In this document: positions 26,790-35,981 of the stretch, piece after piece
Position numbering within the stretch: the first letter of the stretch is position 1
Layout of the letters: each line of letters starts with the position of its first letter
Source: an uncultured Thiotrichaceae bacterium
Lineage (GTDB): Bacteria; Pseudomonadota; Gammaproteobacteria; Thiotrichales; Thiotrichaceae
Length of the DNA stretch: 64,000 bases
Reading direction: 5' to 3'
Assembly (NCBI GenBank): GCA_937925855.1
Contig: CALAMO010000031.1
Location: 1-64,000, forward strand
The notes under the pieces: model-generated
The model's database searches: none
What the model was told of the DNA's origin: nothing
Seen by the model: the letters and a program-made list of their open reading frames with translations, nothing else
Program-made: the position numbers and the translations under genes

Positions 26790-27257
26790 TCATAGTTGAC
26801 TGGGTGATTCGGTTTGGCTATCAGTTGGGCTTACCCTAGCCATATTGAGCTGCATTTGCATCACCTCGCTAGCAACGCCTTGCGCCAGCCACAGCCCCAT
26901 TACCAGAACTAATACGATTAAAAGCCTAGTGAAACGACTGCCCAAGCCTGCTAGCTGCTGTATGACTGTCATATTGCGGTACACTTCGTGTGGCACCGTA
27001 TTTTGCTGCGGTTTAGCTCCCGAAAAATCCAGGGTAAACGACTGTCCCTCTTCTATAAGATGTAAGCATTCAACCAGCGGTGCATCAGACCAGTACATCG
27101 GACGTATTTTCTCAATCTTGCCGTTATGCGCCACATCGATAATCGCACGTACCGTTCGCGAAAGACCACTCTCATCTTCTAGCAGCCAGCTCATTGAACC
27201 CTTACCTGGCCCAATTTCCTTATGAAGAATTTCGCGTACAGTTAGCGTCTTTATCAT
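26790..27257 (-). CDS. Hypothetical protein with C-terminal membrane segment
   Basis: A 155-residue product from the ATG at 27257; an in-frame ATG at 27299 would add 14 residues, and neither has a strong Shine-Dalgarno. The N-terminal 100 residues are soluble (TLTVREILHKEIG, then ECLHLIEEGQSFTLDFSG). A single hydrophobic helix (FTRLLIVLVLVMGLWLAQG) follows, then a short Ser/Thr/Pro tail. It would be tail-anchored with the N-terminus in the cytoplasm. No family was recognised. It is followed 148 bp later by the lectin gene on the same strand. Confidence 0.55.
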   Translation of the reverse strand: MIKTLTVREILHKEIGPGKGSMSWLLEDESGLSRTVRAIIDVAHNGKIEKIRPMYWSDAPLVECLHLIEEGQSFTLDFSGAKPQQNTVPHEVYRNMTVIQQLAGLGSRFTRLLIVLVLVMGLWLAQGVASEVMQMQLNMARVSPTDSQTESPSQL

Positions 27258-27299
27258 GATATAACCCGCAGGATTTTTATTAGAAAGCACATTTTTCAT

Positions 27300-27628
27300 T
27301 AATTATTTTTATACAATATTATCAAAAAATTAAGCGCCATAAGTGCCAACGGCGGCTTACATCGAACAGATAGGAAACACGGTTATTTACATCGTATTGA
27401 CGGTACCACCCAACGGCACAAACTTTTATAGGCGGATACGCTCGCCGCAAACTGTGTGTACTCGCGGGATGAAATAAACCGCCTGAAATAGTGTAAACTT
27501 AGCGTCAGCCTGATTGAACAACATTTATTGCGCAAACATATTTATGCGTGACATTTATGCGCGGCTATTGCGCGAAATTTTCAACTCGACATCTGAATAA
27601 ATGACGCTAAAGGAGTAGTAGAAGCAGT
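27300..27628. other. Divergent intergenic region before the sugar-acid operon
   Basis: About 330 bp between the small membrane protein gene and the dehydrogenase operon, with no convincing frame. Bases 27300-27335 are AT-rich, a probable promoter region for the minus-strand gene. The region 27535-27575 has repeated TTTATGCG/TTATTGCGC blocks (TTATTGCGC, TTTATGCGTGAC, TTTATGCGCGG, TATTGCGCG), which may be operator half-sites for a regulator of the operon. Confidence 0.4.
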
Positions 27629-28402
27629 ATGAGTATAAAACCGTCTCTATTTGACCTCAGTGGCAAACGCGCCCTTATCACCGGTTCCAGCCAAGGCATT
27701 GGTTATACATTGGCTCGTGGTCTGGCTGATGCCGGTGCGTCCATCGTGATTAATGGTCGTGATACAGCGAAGTTGGCTGCTGCGGCCGCACAGCTCGGCG
27801 CAGACGGGACGGTGCTCCACTCACTACCCTTCGATGCGACTGACTACGCACAGGTAAAACAGGCGATTGATAACTTTGAAGCTAACACCGGTGCGATTGA
27901 TATCCTGATCAATAACGCCGGTATGCAGCACCGCACCCCACTGGAAGATTTTGATCCCGCCGCATTTGAGCACCTCATGCGCACTAACGTCAGCAGCGTC
28001 TTTAATGTCAGTCAGATTGTCGCTCAGCATATGATCCAGCGCGGCTATGGAAAAATCGTCAATATTGCCTCAGTGCAAACCGCCCTTGCGCGCCCCGGCA
28101 TTGCGCCCTATACCGCTTCCAAAGGAGCGGTTGCCAACCTCACCAAAGGCATGACAACCGACTGGGCCAAATACGGAATCCAGGTGAATGCGCTAGCCCC
28201 TGGCTATTTTGATACCCCACTGAATGCCGCCTTGGTACAAGACCCAGAATTTAGCGAGTGGCTGTGTAAGCGCACGCCTACCGGGCGCTGGGGCCAGCTG
28301 GAAGAGCTGATTGGTGCCTGTGTGTTCCTATCCTCAGCGGCCGCCAGCTTTGTTAATGGCCAAACCCTGTATGTCGACGGTGGTATTACGGCCTGTATCT
28401 AA
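27629..28402 (+). CDS. SDR family oxidoreductase, gluconate 5-dehydrogenase-like
   Basis: A 257-residue classical short-chain dehydrogenase. TGSSQGIG (residues 18-25) binds the nicotinamide cofactor, NNAG follows, a catalytic Ser lies in NIASVQ and YTASKGA holds the catalytic Tyr and Lys. The C-terminal GQTLYVDGG is typical. Overall pattern is closest to gluconate 5-dehydrogenase/IdnO-type enzymes acting on sugar acids. It heads a tight four-gene operon with two beta-hydroxyacid dehydrogenases and an RraA-like protein, which supports sugar-acid catabolism. AGGAG lies 13 bp before the ATG, a little far. Confidence 0.82.
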   Translation: MSIKPSLFDLSGKRALITGSSQGIGYTLARGLADAGASIVINGRDTAKLAAAAAQLGADGTVLHSLPFDATDYAQVKQAIDNFEANTGAIDILINNAGMQHRTPLEDFDPAAFEHLMRTNVSSVFNVSQIVAQHMIQRGYGKIVNIASVQTALARPGIAPYTASKGAVANLTKGMTTDWAKYGIQVNALAPGYFDTPLNAALVQDPEFSEWLCKRTPTGRWGQLEELIGACVFLSSAAASFVNGQTLYVDGGITACI

Positions 28403-28411
28403 GGAGTCCAG

Positions 28412-29296
28412 ATGACACACCCTAAAATTGCGCTCATCGGCGTCGGAATTATTGGTAGCGCGGTGGGCACACGGCTGCTGGCATGCGGCCAGTCGTTAAG
28501 CGTATACAACCGCAGCCCGGCCAAAGCCGCGGCACTCGGTGCCAAAGGTGCCACCGTCAGTGACTCCGCCACCGCAGCAGCACAGGATGCAGACTATATT
28601 ATACTTAGCCTCAACTCAGCGGACATCGTGCATACGGCCGTATTTGGCGAGCACGGCGTAGCGACTCAGGCTAAACCCGGCGCGCTGATTATCGACCTGT
28701 CATCCATCGATCCGGCCTCAACCAAGACGCTGGCACAGACAGCGCAGGACAAGGGCTTGCGCTGGTTGGATTGCCCTTTATCTGGCGGTGCGCCCAAAGC
28801 GCTCAGCGGGCAGCTCACCGTTATGGCGGGCGGTACGGTGGCTGATTTTGAGGACTCAAAGGCGGTCATGGATTTACTCTGCGCCAACTACACCCTCATG
28901 GGGCCGAACGGCGCTGGGCAGACCACCAAACTCTTAAATCAAGTGCTGTGCGCCCTTCACTTCGTCGCGGTCGCTGAAGCCACACAGTTAGCACAAGATG
29001 CGGGGGTCGACGCGAGCAAAATTCCGCAGGCGCTGCAAGGTGGACGCGCGGACAGTGCGATTTTACAGGAATTTATGGCGAAAATGGCCGCTAAAGATTA
29101 CAGTCCGATGGGACGCATTGATAATATGGTGAAAGACTTAAACGGCGTGCAGGATCTGGCGCGGCTCACCCATACTGCGATGCCGCTGACTGCGACCTGT
29201 GCTGAGATTCACCGTCTACTCGCCTACGCCGGGCACGGTGCAGCCGACAATGCCGCCCTGATGAAATTTTACCAAGGACCAGAGGCAGACACATGA
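28412..29296 (+). CDS. NAD(P)-dependent beta-hydroxyacid dehydrogenase (GarR/3-hydroxyisobutyrate type)
   Basis: A 294-residue protein: Rossmann motif IALIGVGIIGSAVG at the N-terminus, the substrate motif DCPLSGGAPKA and a catalytic Lys in the KLLNQVL helix. Enzymes of this family oxidise or reduce beta-hydroxyacids such as tartronate semialdehyde or 3-hydroxyisobutyrate. AAGGAG precedes the ATG by 6 bp and it begins 9 bp after the SDR gene. The last codons overlap the next gene (ATGA). The exact substrate is not determinable; context points to a sugar acid. Confidence 0.82.
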   Translation: MTHPKIALIGVGIIGSAVGTRLLACGQSLSVYNRSPAKAAALGAKGATVSDSATAAAQDADYIILSLNSADIVHTAVFGEHGVATQAKPGALIIDLSSIDPASTKTLAQTAQDKGLRWLDCPLSGGAPKALSGQLTVMAGGTVADFEDSKAVMDLLCANYTLMGPNGAGQTTKLLNQVLCALHFVAVAEATQLAQDAGVDASKIPQALQGGRADSAILQEFMAKMAAKDYSPMGRIDNMVKDLNGVQDLARLTHTAMPLTATCAEIHRLLAYAGHGAADNAALMKFYQGPEADT

Positions 29297-30213
29297 ATAC
29301 AAGCTCCAACCCCACTGACCCCCTCCACCACGCCGCCGCTGTCATCGGCTTAGGCTCCATGGGCTACGGTATTGCCCACACCCTGTTAAGCAGCGGCGAC
29401 TTCAGGGTTCATGGCTTTGATGTCGTCCCAGCACAAGTAGAACGTTTTCGAGACGAAGGTGGCGCAGCCGGTGAATTACAGACCGTGGCAAGCACGCTGG
29501 ATACCGTCGTCGTCGTCGTGCTTAACGCTGCACAAACCGAGACCGTCCTGTTTGGCGCGCAAGGCATTGTGCCCCACTTAAAAGCAGGCGCAGTTGTTAT
29601 CGCCTGTGCCACCGTCGCGCCAGAATTTGCCGTTACAATGGCCGCGCGCTGCGCAGAGCGTGGCGTGCATTATCTCGATGCGCCAATTTCCGGCGGTGCG
29701 CTCAAAGCAGCCCAAGGCCAATTATCCATCATGGCCTCAGGCACAGCGCAGGCTTTTACTGCCGCTCGCCCCGCTCTGGATGCCATGGCAGAAAATGTGT
29801 TTGAGCTGGGGGAAACCGCCGGGCCGGGCTCGGCGATGAAGGCCGTCAATCAGCTGCTGGCCGGCGTGCATATTGCCAGTATGGCCGAAGCGCTGACCTT
29901 TGGCATGAAGCAGGGAATAACCGCCGATAAAATCGTCGAGGTGATTACCCAATCTGCGGGCAATAGCTGGATGTTTGCCAATCGCGCACCACATGTGGTC
30001 GCGGGTGATTATACCCCGCACTCGTCGGTTGACATTTGGCCGAAGGACTTAGGCATCGTTTTGGATATTGCGCGAACGCTTAAGTTTTCCGCACCGCTGA
30101 CCGCCGCCGCGCTCCAGCAATTTGTTGCCGCCTCAGGCTCGGGTCTAGGCGCTGAGGATGATGCGGCGGTCGCTAAGGTTTATGCGCGCAATGCTGGCGT
30201 TGAACTCCCCTAA
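29293..30213 (+). CDS. ltnD: NAD-dependent L-threonate dehydrogenase-like protein
   Basis: A 306-residue beta-hydroxyacid dehydrogenase: AAVIGLGSMGYGIAHTL Rossmann segment, LDAPISGGALKAAQG substrate loop and KAVNQLLAG with the catalytic Lys. The IWPKDLGIVLD and AGNSWMFANR segments are those of the LtnD (YgbJ) branch, which oxidises L-threonate at C2. It overlaps the previous gene by 4 bp (ATGA), so they are translationally coupled. Partner genes of the usual threonate route (ltnK kinase, aldolase) are absent; the RraA-like protein could supply a later lyase step. The symbol is by similarity only. Confidence 0.7.
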   Translation: MNTSSNPTDPLHHAAAVIGLGSMGYGIAHTLLSSGDFRVHGFDVVPAQVERFRDEGGAAGELQTVASTLDTVVVVVLNAAQTETVLFGAQGIVPHLKAGAVVIACATVAPEFAVTMAARCAERGVHYLDAPISGGALKAAQGQLSIMASGTAQAFTAARPALDAMAENVFELGETAGPGSAMKAVNQLLAGVHIASMAEALTFGMKQGITADKIVEVITQSAGNSWMFANRAPHVVAGDYTPHSSVDIWPKDLGIVLDIARTLKFSAPLTAAALQQFVAASGSGLGAEDDAAVAKVYARNAGVELP

Positions 30214-30241
30214 AGTACACGCTGCAACTAGAGTCAACCGC

Positions 30242-30940
30242 ATGATTGAAGAACCGAAAAAGCTCACCATAAAAAAACCGAGCCGCCGCCCGGATGCTCA
30301 GCAAATTGCAGCGTTCCAGAGCGTGCCCACCGGTTTCATCGTGGATGCGATGGCGGGCTGTGGCGCGCTATCGCCTGATATTCGCCCACTCGGCGAAGGT
30401 CGTGATTTACTCTGCGTCGCCGCTGGCCCGGCGCTGACTGTGGACACCGGCCCGGCGGATGTGTTGGCTCTGCTGGCAGCACAACAATTCATCCAGCCCG
30501 GCGATATCGTGGTCTCGGCCTTCAGCGCCTACCGCGGCTGTGCCGCCTGCGGCGACCGCGTCGCTGGCATGATGCGCAATAATAAGGCGGCGGGCTTTGT
30601 CACTGACGGCCCAATGCGCGATTATGCTGGCGTGGTCGCAGCGGGCCTGCCGGTCTGGAGCTGCGGTATCAACCCCAATTCACCGGTCGCTCAAGGGCCA
30701 GGACGCATTGGACTCCCCATTCAAATAGGTGGCCGCCAGGTGGAAAGCGGCGATATGGTGATTGCGGATCACGACGGTGTAGTCATCGTGCCCTACGCCC
30801 AGATTTCCCAGGTGCTAGCACGACTGGAACGTATTAGCACGCTGGAGGCTGAGCTGGATCAGGCCGTGCTTGACGGCCTCAAAATCATGCCCGCGATGAC
30901 GGAGCTGCTGGCGAGTGACGCCGTCGCTTACGTTGAGTAA
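30242..30940 (+). CDS. RraA family protein (aldolase/decarboxylase-like)
   Basis: A 232-residue product from the ATG at 30242; the frame is open back to 30158 inside the previous gene but that part is not family-like. It has the RraA/4-hydroxy-4-methyl-2-oxoglutarate aldolase fold: GDIVVSAFSAYRGCAACGD, FVTDGPMRDY with the catalytic Arg/Asp pair and GDMVIADHDGVVIVP. Such proteins either cleave or decarboxylate oxo-acids, or bind RNase E; the operon context favours an enzyme. It converges on, and overlaps by 13 bp, the large oxidoreductase gene. Confidence 0.78.
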   Translation: MIEEPKKLTIKKPSRRPDAQQIAAFQSVPTGFIVDAMAGCGALSPDIRPLGEGRDLLCVAAGPALTVDTGPADVLALLAAQQFIQPGDIVVSAFSAYRGCAACGDRVAGMMRNNKAAGFVTDGPMRDYAGVVAAGLPVWSCGINPNSPVAQGPGRIGLPIQIGGRQVESGDMVIADHDGVVIVPYAQISQVLARLERISTLEAELDQAVLDGLKIMPAMTELLASDAVAYVE

Positions 30941-33900
30941 CGGGTATGATCATCAAGCGCGTCAAGCGCGGCCTCAAATTCAGCCAGCTCTGCCGCTTTG
31001 ACATGACCAAAACCCCGCACCGGATCGGCTAATAATAAACGGTCACGCAGCACCGCCTGATTATCTGCCGTCAATTCCGCCGCGACCCGGGCAATCAGCT
31101 TAGCATAACGCTGGGCGACGCGCCGCTCCTGCTGGCGCTCTGCGCTATACCCAAACACGTCCAGCGCCGTGCCGCGCAGCGGTTTCAGCCGTGCCAGCAG
31201 CGGCATTAGCTTTAGCACCCAAGCACCATACTCCCGCTTTAGCAGCTGGCCCTGTGCGTTCTTTTTGCTCAGCAATGGCGGTGCTAAATTCAGCTTAATC
31301 CGGTAGTCCACGCCCGGCTCGCCCGCAAACTGCGCGCGCAGTTTAGCCATAAATTCGGGCTGGCTATATAAGCGCGCCACTTCATACTCATCTTTGTAGG
31401 CCATCAGTTTGGCCAGATAAGTCGCCGCTAGCCGGGTCAACGCCAAGTCACCCTGAGCATGCTCATCTCCACCCTGAACCTCACTCCCAAACAGCGCACG
31501 CTCGCGCGCTTGTAACGGCGCTATGACCTGACGATAACGTGCCGCATAGGCCGCGTTTTGATAAGCACTCAGGTGCTGGCAGTAGCGCTCAATTAATGCC
31601 TCAACCGATTCTGTCGGTGCCGCCGCTACCGACCCGTTCGATGCTGACGCAGACAGGCGAGCGTTTGCGGGTTTGACAAACTGCACGGTGCTTGTCGCCA
31701 CTGTAGGTTTCATCCGTCCACCGGCATCACTGCCGGCACCGTGATGGGCAAAATAACGTCCCCACTGAAAGGCCTGCTGATTTTCCGCCACCTTAATGCC
31801 ATTAATCACCATCGCCTGTAACAGACTCGCGCGCTGTAAAGGCAGCCAACCCTTCTGCCAGGCATAGCCGATGAGCAGCGCGTTCGCGTATAAAGTGCTA
31901 CCCAGCAGCTGGAGTGCCAGCGCATTGGCATCGATGAATTCACTGTCCTCCCCCAATGCAGCGCGTACATCCTGCACCACTGACGCGCCTGGAAACGTCC
32001 AGTCGCGGTTCTGCACAAACGCAGCAGTTGGGGTTTCATTGCTATTCACCACCGCTTTGGTCTGTCCGGCCTGCGTACACGCCAACGCCTCTGCCGAGGC
32101 CGAAACAATACCGTCACAGCCCAGCAGAACATCCGCCTGCGCTAAGGCAATTCGTGCGGCATGCAGCTGCGACGCTTCCTGCGCCAGCTGCACATGGGAT
32201 AAGACCGCGCCACCCTTTTGGGCTAAGCCGGTCATATCAAGCGCACTGCTGGCGAGGCCATCGATATAAGCCGCCATACCAATAAGCGCGCCCACAGTGA
32301 TCACACCTGTACCGCCCACACCAGTGATTAAGATACGCTGGGGAGTATCAAGCACCGGCAGCTGCGGGGTCGGAATGGCATCCAAAGCATCAGCGCCACT
32401 CGTCACCGGCACTCGCGCTGCGGGCACAGACTGGTCTGCATCAGGTGCGATGGCCTCGGCTGCCGGTGGCGACGCGGCACTTTGCAGTACCGCGCCCTCA
32501 ACGGTGACAAAACTCGGGCAAAACCCTTTCACACAGGAAAAGTCCTGATTACACGTCGAGTAATTAATGCGGCGTTTCGTCCCCAGCGGGGTCGCCAGCG
32601 GCTCTATCGAAAGGCAGTTTGAAGCGCTGGAGCAATCGCCACAGCCCTCACATACCGCAGCGTTAATAAACACATGCTTGTTTATCGTTGGCAGCGTGCC
32701 ACGCTTGCGCCGCCGCCGTTTTTCGGTCGCACACATCTGTTCATAAATCAGCACAGTGGTACCCGCCGTGGCGCGTAAGGCTTGTTGCACCTCATCCAGC
32801 TCATCACGATGATAAACCGCCACATCCGCCGGTAATTCAGCCCGCCGCTCCGGGTTATATTGGGCGAGATCATCTGTCACGATCACTGTGCGAGCTGCCC
32901 CTTCCGCTACCACCTGCTGCGCCAGCCGGGGCACACTGAGCACGCCATCGACAGGCTGCCCACCGGTCATAGCAATCGCATCATTAAACAGAATTTTATA
33001 GGTGACATTCACCTTTGCGCCAATCGCTGCCCGAATCGCCAGCAAACCGGAATGGAAGTAAGTGCCGTCGCCCATATTCACGAAGACATGGTCTTCTGCG
33101 GTGAACGGTGACTGCCCAATCCAGGCCGCGCCCTCGCCGCCCATGTGACTGAAGGTAGCCGTGGCCCGATCCATCCATACCACCATAAAATGACAGCCAA
33201 TCCCCGCCAGCGCGCGCGACCCCTCGGGCACGCGGGTAGAGGTGTTATGCGGGCAACCCGAACAGAACCACGGGGTACGCTCACCGGTGGCTTTAGGCGC
33301 GGCGGCGGCGCGCTCCTTGTGTGTAAGCACCGCTAGACGCTGGGCCAACATCTCGCGCAGCAGCGCCGGCAATTCCAGTGTGAGTAAACGTTTGGCCACC
33401 ACCTGTGCGACCTGCGATGACGACAATTCATAAGCCGGGGGTAATAGCCAATCTGCTCGTGGCAGCGCCCATTCACCGCCTGCTGCACCGCGGGCACTCG
33501 CCGCCTCATCCGGCGCATTAAACCTACCGTACACCTTAGGCCGCGCCGCATCAGGCCAATGATACAACACCTCTTTTAACGCAGGCTCCAGCAACTGGCG
33601 CTTTTCTTCCACCACCAGAATCTGATCCAGCCCCCGCGCAAACTGGCTCACCCCCTCCGCATCCAGCGGCCAAACACAGCCTACTTTCAGCACCCGCACG
33701 CCAAGCTGCTTGAGCGCCGCGCGATCTAACCCCAGGTCGTTTAATGCCTGACGTACATCCTGATAGGCTTTGCCCGCGGCCATAATGCCAAAACGTGCCT
33801 GCGGCGCATCAAACACGATTCGATTCAACCGGTTTACCCGGATATAAGCCAACGCCGCATACCATTTGTGGTTGACTAGGCGCGCCTCCTGCGCCAGCGG

Positions 33901-34632
33901 CATATCCGGCCAACGCAAATTAAGCCCGTCCTGCGGCAACTCAATATCATCCGGCAGCAAAATCCTCTGCCGTTCCGGGTCAATGTCTACCGTAGACGTA
34001 GTCTCCACTACCTGCGTCACGCACTTTAAGCCGACCCACAGGCCGGAAAAACGGCTCATCGCCCAGCCATGCAGACCAAAATCCAGAAACTCCTGCACAT
34101 TAGACGGATACAATAGCGGCACCCCCGCAGCGGCCATCACCTGCTCCGACTGATGCGCCGTAGTCGATGACTTCGCGGCATGATCATCACCAGCCACCAT
34201 CAAGACACCGCCGTACCGCGCGCTTCCGGCCAAGTTCGCATGCTTAATCGCATCAATCGAACGATCGACGCCCGGCCCTTTGCCGTACCACAGGCTGAAT
34301 ACCCCGTCGAACTGCGCCTGCTCTGTCAGGTTAAGCTGCTGCGTGCCCCATACCGCCGTCGCGGCCAAATCCTCATTCAATCCGGGTTGAAACACCACAT
34401 CATGTGCTTTCAAGAAATGTTCGGCTCGCCAGAGTTGCTGGTCAAAACCCGACAGCGGCGAACCGCGATAACCAGAAATAAACCCCGCCGTATTCAGCCC
34501 AGCCCGGCGATCACGGTCTTTTTGTAACATCGGCAGCCGAACTAGCGCCTGTGAACCGCTCATGAGAGCCTGACCGTGGGACAGGGTGTACTTCTGATCA
34601 AGCATTTGTTGGGGCGATAGCTGAACGGTCAT
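30928..34632 (-). CDS. Indolepyruvate ferredoxin oxidoreductase family protein (fused subunits)
   Basis: A 1234-residue fusion. It has N-terminal pyruvate-ferredoxin oxidoreductase domains (FISGYRGSPLSGFD, GKGPGVDRS) and a thiamine-diphosphate site with GDGTYF near residue 525. An iron-sulfur region follows near 657-700 (CEGCGDCSSASNC, later CVKGFC). The gamma-type domain starts at about 766 (ILITGVGGTGVITVG), with a DUF6537-like C-terminus. These large proteobacterial proteins decarboxylate aryl- or branched-chain 2-oxoacids to acyl-CoA, passing electrons to ferredoxin. The ATG is at 34632. It stands alone, consistent with other single-gene family members. Confidence 0.9.
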   Translation of the reverse strand: MTVQLSPQQMLDQKYTLSHGQALMSGSQALVRLPMLQKDRDRRAGLNTAGFISGYRGSPLSGFDQQLWRAEHFLKAHDVVFQPGLNEDLAATAVWGTQQLNLTEQAQFDGVFSLWYGKGPGVDRSIDAIKHANLAGSARYGGVLMVAGDDHAAKSSTTAHQSEQVMAAAGVPLLYPSNVQEFLDFGLHGWAMSRFSGLWVGLKCVTQVVETTSTVDIDPERQRILLPDDIELPQDGLNLRWPDMPLAQEARLVNHKWYAALAYIRVNRLNRIVFDAPQARFGIMAAGKAYQDVRQALNDLGLDRAALKQLGVRVLKVGCVWPLDAEGVSQFARGLDQILVVEEKRQLLEPALKEVLYHWPDAARPKVYGRFNAPDEAASARGAAGGEWALPRADWLLPPAYELSSSQVAQVVAKRLLTLELPALLREMLAQRLAVLTHKERAAAAPKATGERTPWFCSGCPHNTSTRVPEGSRALAGIGCHFMVVWMDRATATFSHMGGEGAAWIGQSPFTAEDHVFVNMGDGTYFHSGLLAIRAAIGAKVNVTYKILFNDAIAMTGGQPVDGVLSVPRLAQQVVAEGAARTVIVTDDLAQYNPERRAELPADVAVYHRDELDEVQQALRATAGTTVLIYEQMCATEKRRRRKRGTLPTINKHVFINAAVCEGCGDCSSASNCLSIEPLATPLGTKRRINYSTCNQDFSCVKGFCPSFVTVEGAVLQSAASPPAAEAIAPDADQSVPAARVPVTSGADALDAIPTPQLPVLDTPQRILITGVGGTGVITVGALIGMAAYIDGLASSALDMTGLAQKGGAVLSHVQLAQEASQLHAARIALAQADVLLGCDGIVSASAEALACTQAGQTKAVVNSNETPTAAFVQNRDWTFPGASVVQDVRAALGEDSEFIDANALALQLLGSTLYANALLIGYAWQKGWLPLQRASLLQAMVINGIKVAENQQAFQWGRYFAHHGAGSDAGGRMKPTVATSTVQFVKPANARLSASASNGSVAAAPTESVEALIERYCQHLSAYQNAAYAARYRQVIAPLQARERALFGSEVQGGDEHAQGDLALTRLAATYLAKLMAYKDEYEVARLYSQPEFMAKLRAQFAGEPGVDYRIKLNLAPPLLSKKNAQGQLLKREYGAWVLKLMPLLARLKPLRGTALDVFGYSAERQQERRVAQRYAKLIARVAAELTADNQAVLRDRLLLADPVRGFGHVKAAELAEFEAALDALDDHTRYST

Positions 34633-34830
34633 AGCATTATCCGAATTAACGTAGCGACAAAGCCTATCTTACTGCGCCCACCACCGACTTGCATGATTGT
34701 GGCGTGAAATTTTTGTAATCGCCGAACCCAGCCTACGCCTTTTATCCAGCAGATTGCGCCACTTATTTTTTATAAATGTATAAAATTATGCCAATTTGCA
34801 CTTGTCATTTCTGTTGATTCAGGTATAAGG

Positions 34831-34855
34831 TGATCTTATAAAAATTTTAAGATCA
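34831..34855. promoter_or_regulatory. Perfect 8-bp inverted repeat upstream of small gene
   Basis: TGATCTTA (34831-34838) and TAAGATCA (34848-34855) are perfect inverted halves around an AT-rich 9-bp centre. It lies 53 bp upstream of the 75-residue gene and within the divergent region of the large oxidoreductase. An operator is plausible; no regulator is known. Confidence 0.35.
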
Positions 34856-34908
34856 ATCTATCAGCAGACTTATCAAAGCTAGATCTGCAAAAATCGGGTA
34901 ACAATAAG

Positions 34909-35136
34909 ATGGAAAACACTGTTCTAGAAGTTGACTTTAAATATCCTGTTTGCCTGAACGCCTGTAGTGCCACGGCCAGCCAACAGGTTTCAGTCTATCG
35001 CGAGGAAACTGATGGCCTATTCGGCTATATCGGCACTAATACGGGCGAAGTCGGTGGCTTTCTTAGCGAATCCGCCGTACTCAATGAATTACGTGAGCTG
35101 GGTGCGCAAATACGCCATATTTGCCGCTTAACTTAG
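34909..35136 (+). CDS. Small hypothetical protein (75 residues)
   Basis: A 75-residue product from the ATG at 34909, with weak AATAAG upstream. It begins MENTVLEVDFKYPVCLNAC and ends with an amphipathic ELRELGAQIRHICRL helix. Three Cys are spread through it; no signal or membrane segment. The family is not recognised. It follows an inverted repeat and sits alone. The downstream stretch to 35321 holds nothing convincing. Confidence 0.45.
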   Translation: MENTVLEVDFKYPVCLNACSATASQQVSVYREETDGLFGYIGTNTGEVGGFLSESAVLNELRELGAQIRHICRLT

Positions 35137-35321
35137 ACGGCCATGGAACCTAAGTAGCCTAAACCGCATAACAACACGCTGCGCTATGGCGCGGGTCTTT
35201 GGCTTGCAACGCACGGTTCAGATGATTGTGATCAATGCCACTCAAACCAACAGACATTGGGGGAATAGCGATATGCATCTAGAAATTGCAGGGCGCTATT
35301 CCCTAACTTTTATTCAGACGA

Positions 35322-35909
35322 TTACAGCCTACCCTTTGGCAAGCGCCCCATTAAATAAAACTCATCATTCGCGCGGATACCCGCCATATTCACGAGACGG
35401 TTCGATAGCGCAAAAAAAGCGGCTATCGCCCCAATATCCCAAATATCGTCATCACTAAAACCCTGTTGGTACAGCGTCTCATAATCCACCTCATTAACCT
35501 CGTAGGCACTGAGCGCCACCTTCACCGCAAAATCCAACATCACTTTCTGGCGTTCAGTAATGTCTGCCTTGCGGTAGTTCGTGCCAATCTGGTCGGCCAG
35601 CAGCGGGTTTTTCTCGCGAATACGCAGCACTGCACCGTGTGCCACTACGCAATAAGTGCACTGATTAATTCCAGAAGTCGCGACCACAATCATTTCACGC
35701 TCACCCAGCGTCAATCCGCTGGCACGTTCCATCAGTGCCTCGTGGTATTGGAAAAAGGCTCGAAATTCAGCCGGACGATGCGCTAATGCCAAAAACACAT
35801 TAGGGATAAAACCGGCTTTTTCCTGAACCTCCAACATTAAAGTGCGCATATCTTCGGGAAGCTCGTTAATATCGGGAATAGGAAAACGGCTGATGGGTTT
35901 GGCTGACAT
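35322..35909 (-). CDS. Peroxidase-related AhpD-like protein (carboxymuconolactone decarboxylase family)
   Basis: A 195-residue protein of the uncharacterised peroxidase-related branch of the AhpD/CMD family. The redox motif is C84-T-Y-C87 with His91 in SGINQCTYCVVAHG, as needed for alkylhydroperoxidase-like thiol chemistry. GFIPNVF and ALSNRLVNMAGI are typical. AGGAG lies 8 bp before the ATG. It is probably a cytoplasmic thiol peroxidase or reductase partner. It is divergent from an EamA transporter gene 72 bp away. Confidence 0.88.
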   Translation of the reverse strand: MSAKPISRFPIPDINELPEDMRTLMLEVQEKAGFIPNVFLALAHRPAEFRAFFQYHEALMERASGLTLGEREMIVVATSGINQCTYCVVAHGAVLRIREKNPLLADQIGTNYRKADITERQKVMLDFAVKVALSAYEVNEVDYETLYQQGFSDDDIWDIGAIAAFFALSNRLVNMAGIRANDEFYLMGRLPKGRL

Positions 35910-35981
35910 AGATGAACTCCTTGGATCTTATCGACACGCTGCCTTTGCAGTGTAGCAGACCTAAGCACAACGGAAATAGCG

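Noticed and set aside
35186-35458. 90-codon plus-strand frame
   Set aside because: Its second half is antisense to the well-supported AhpD-like gene and its composition is not protein-like.
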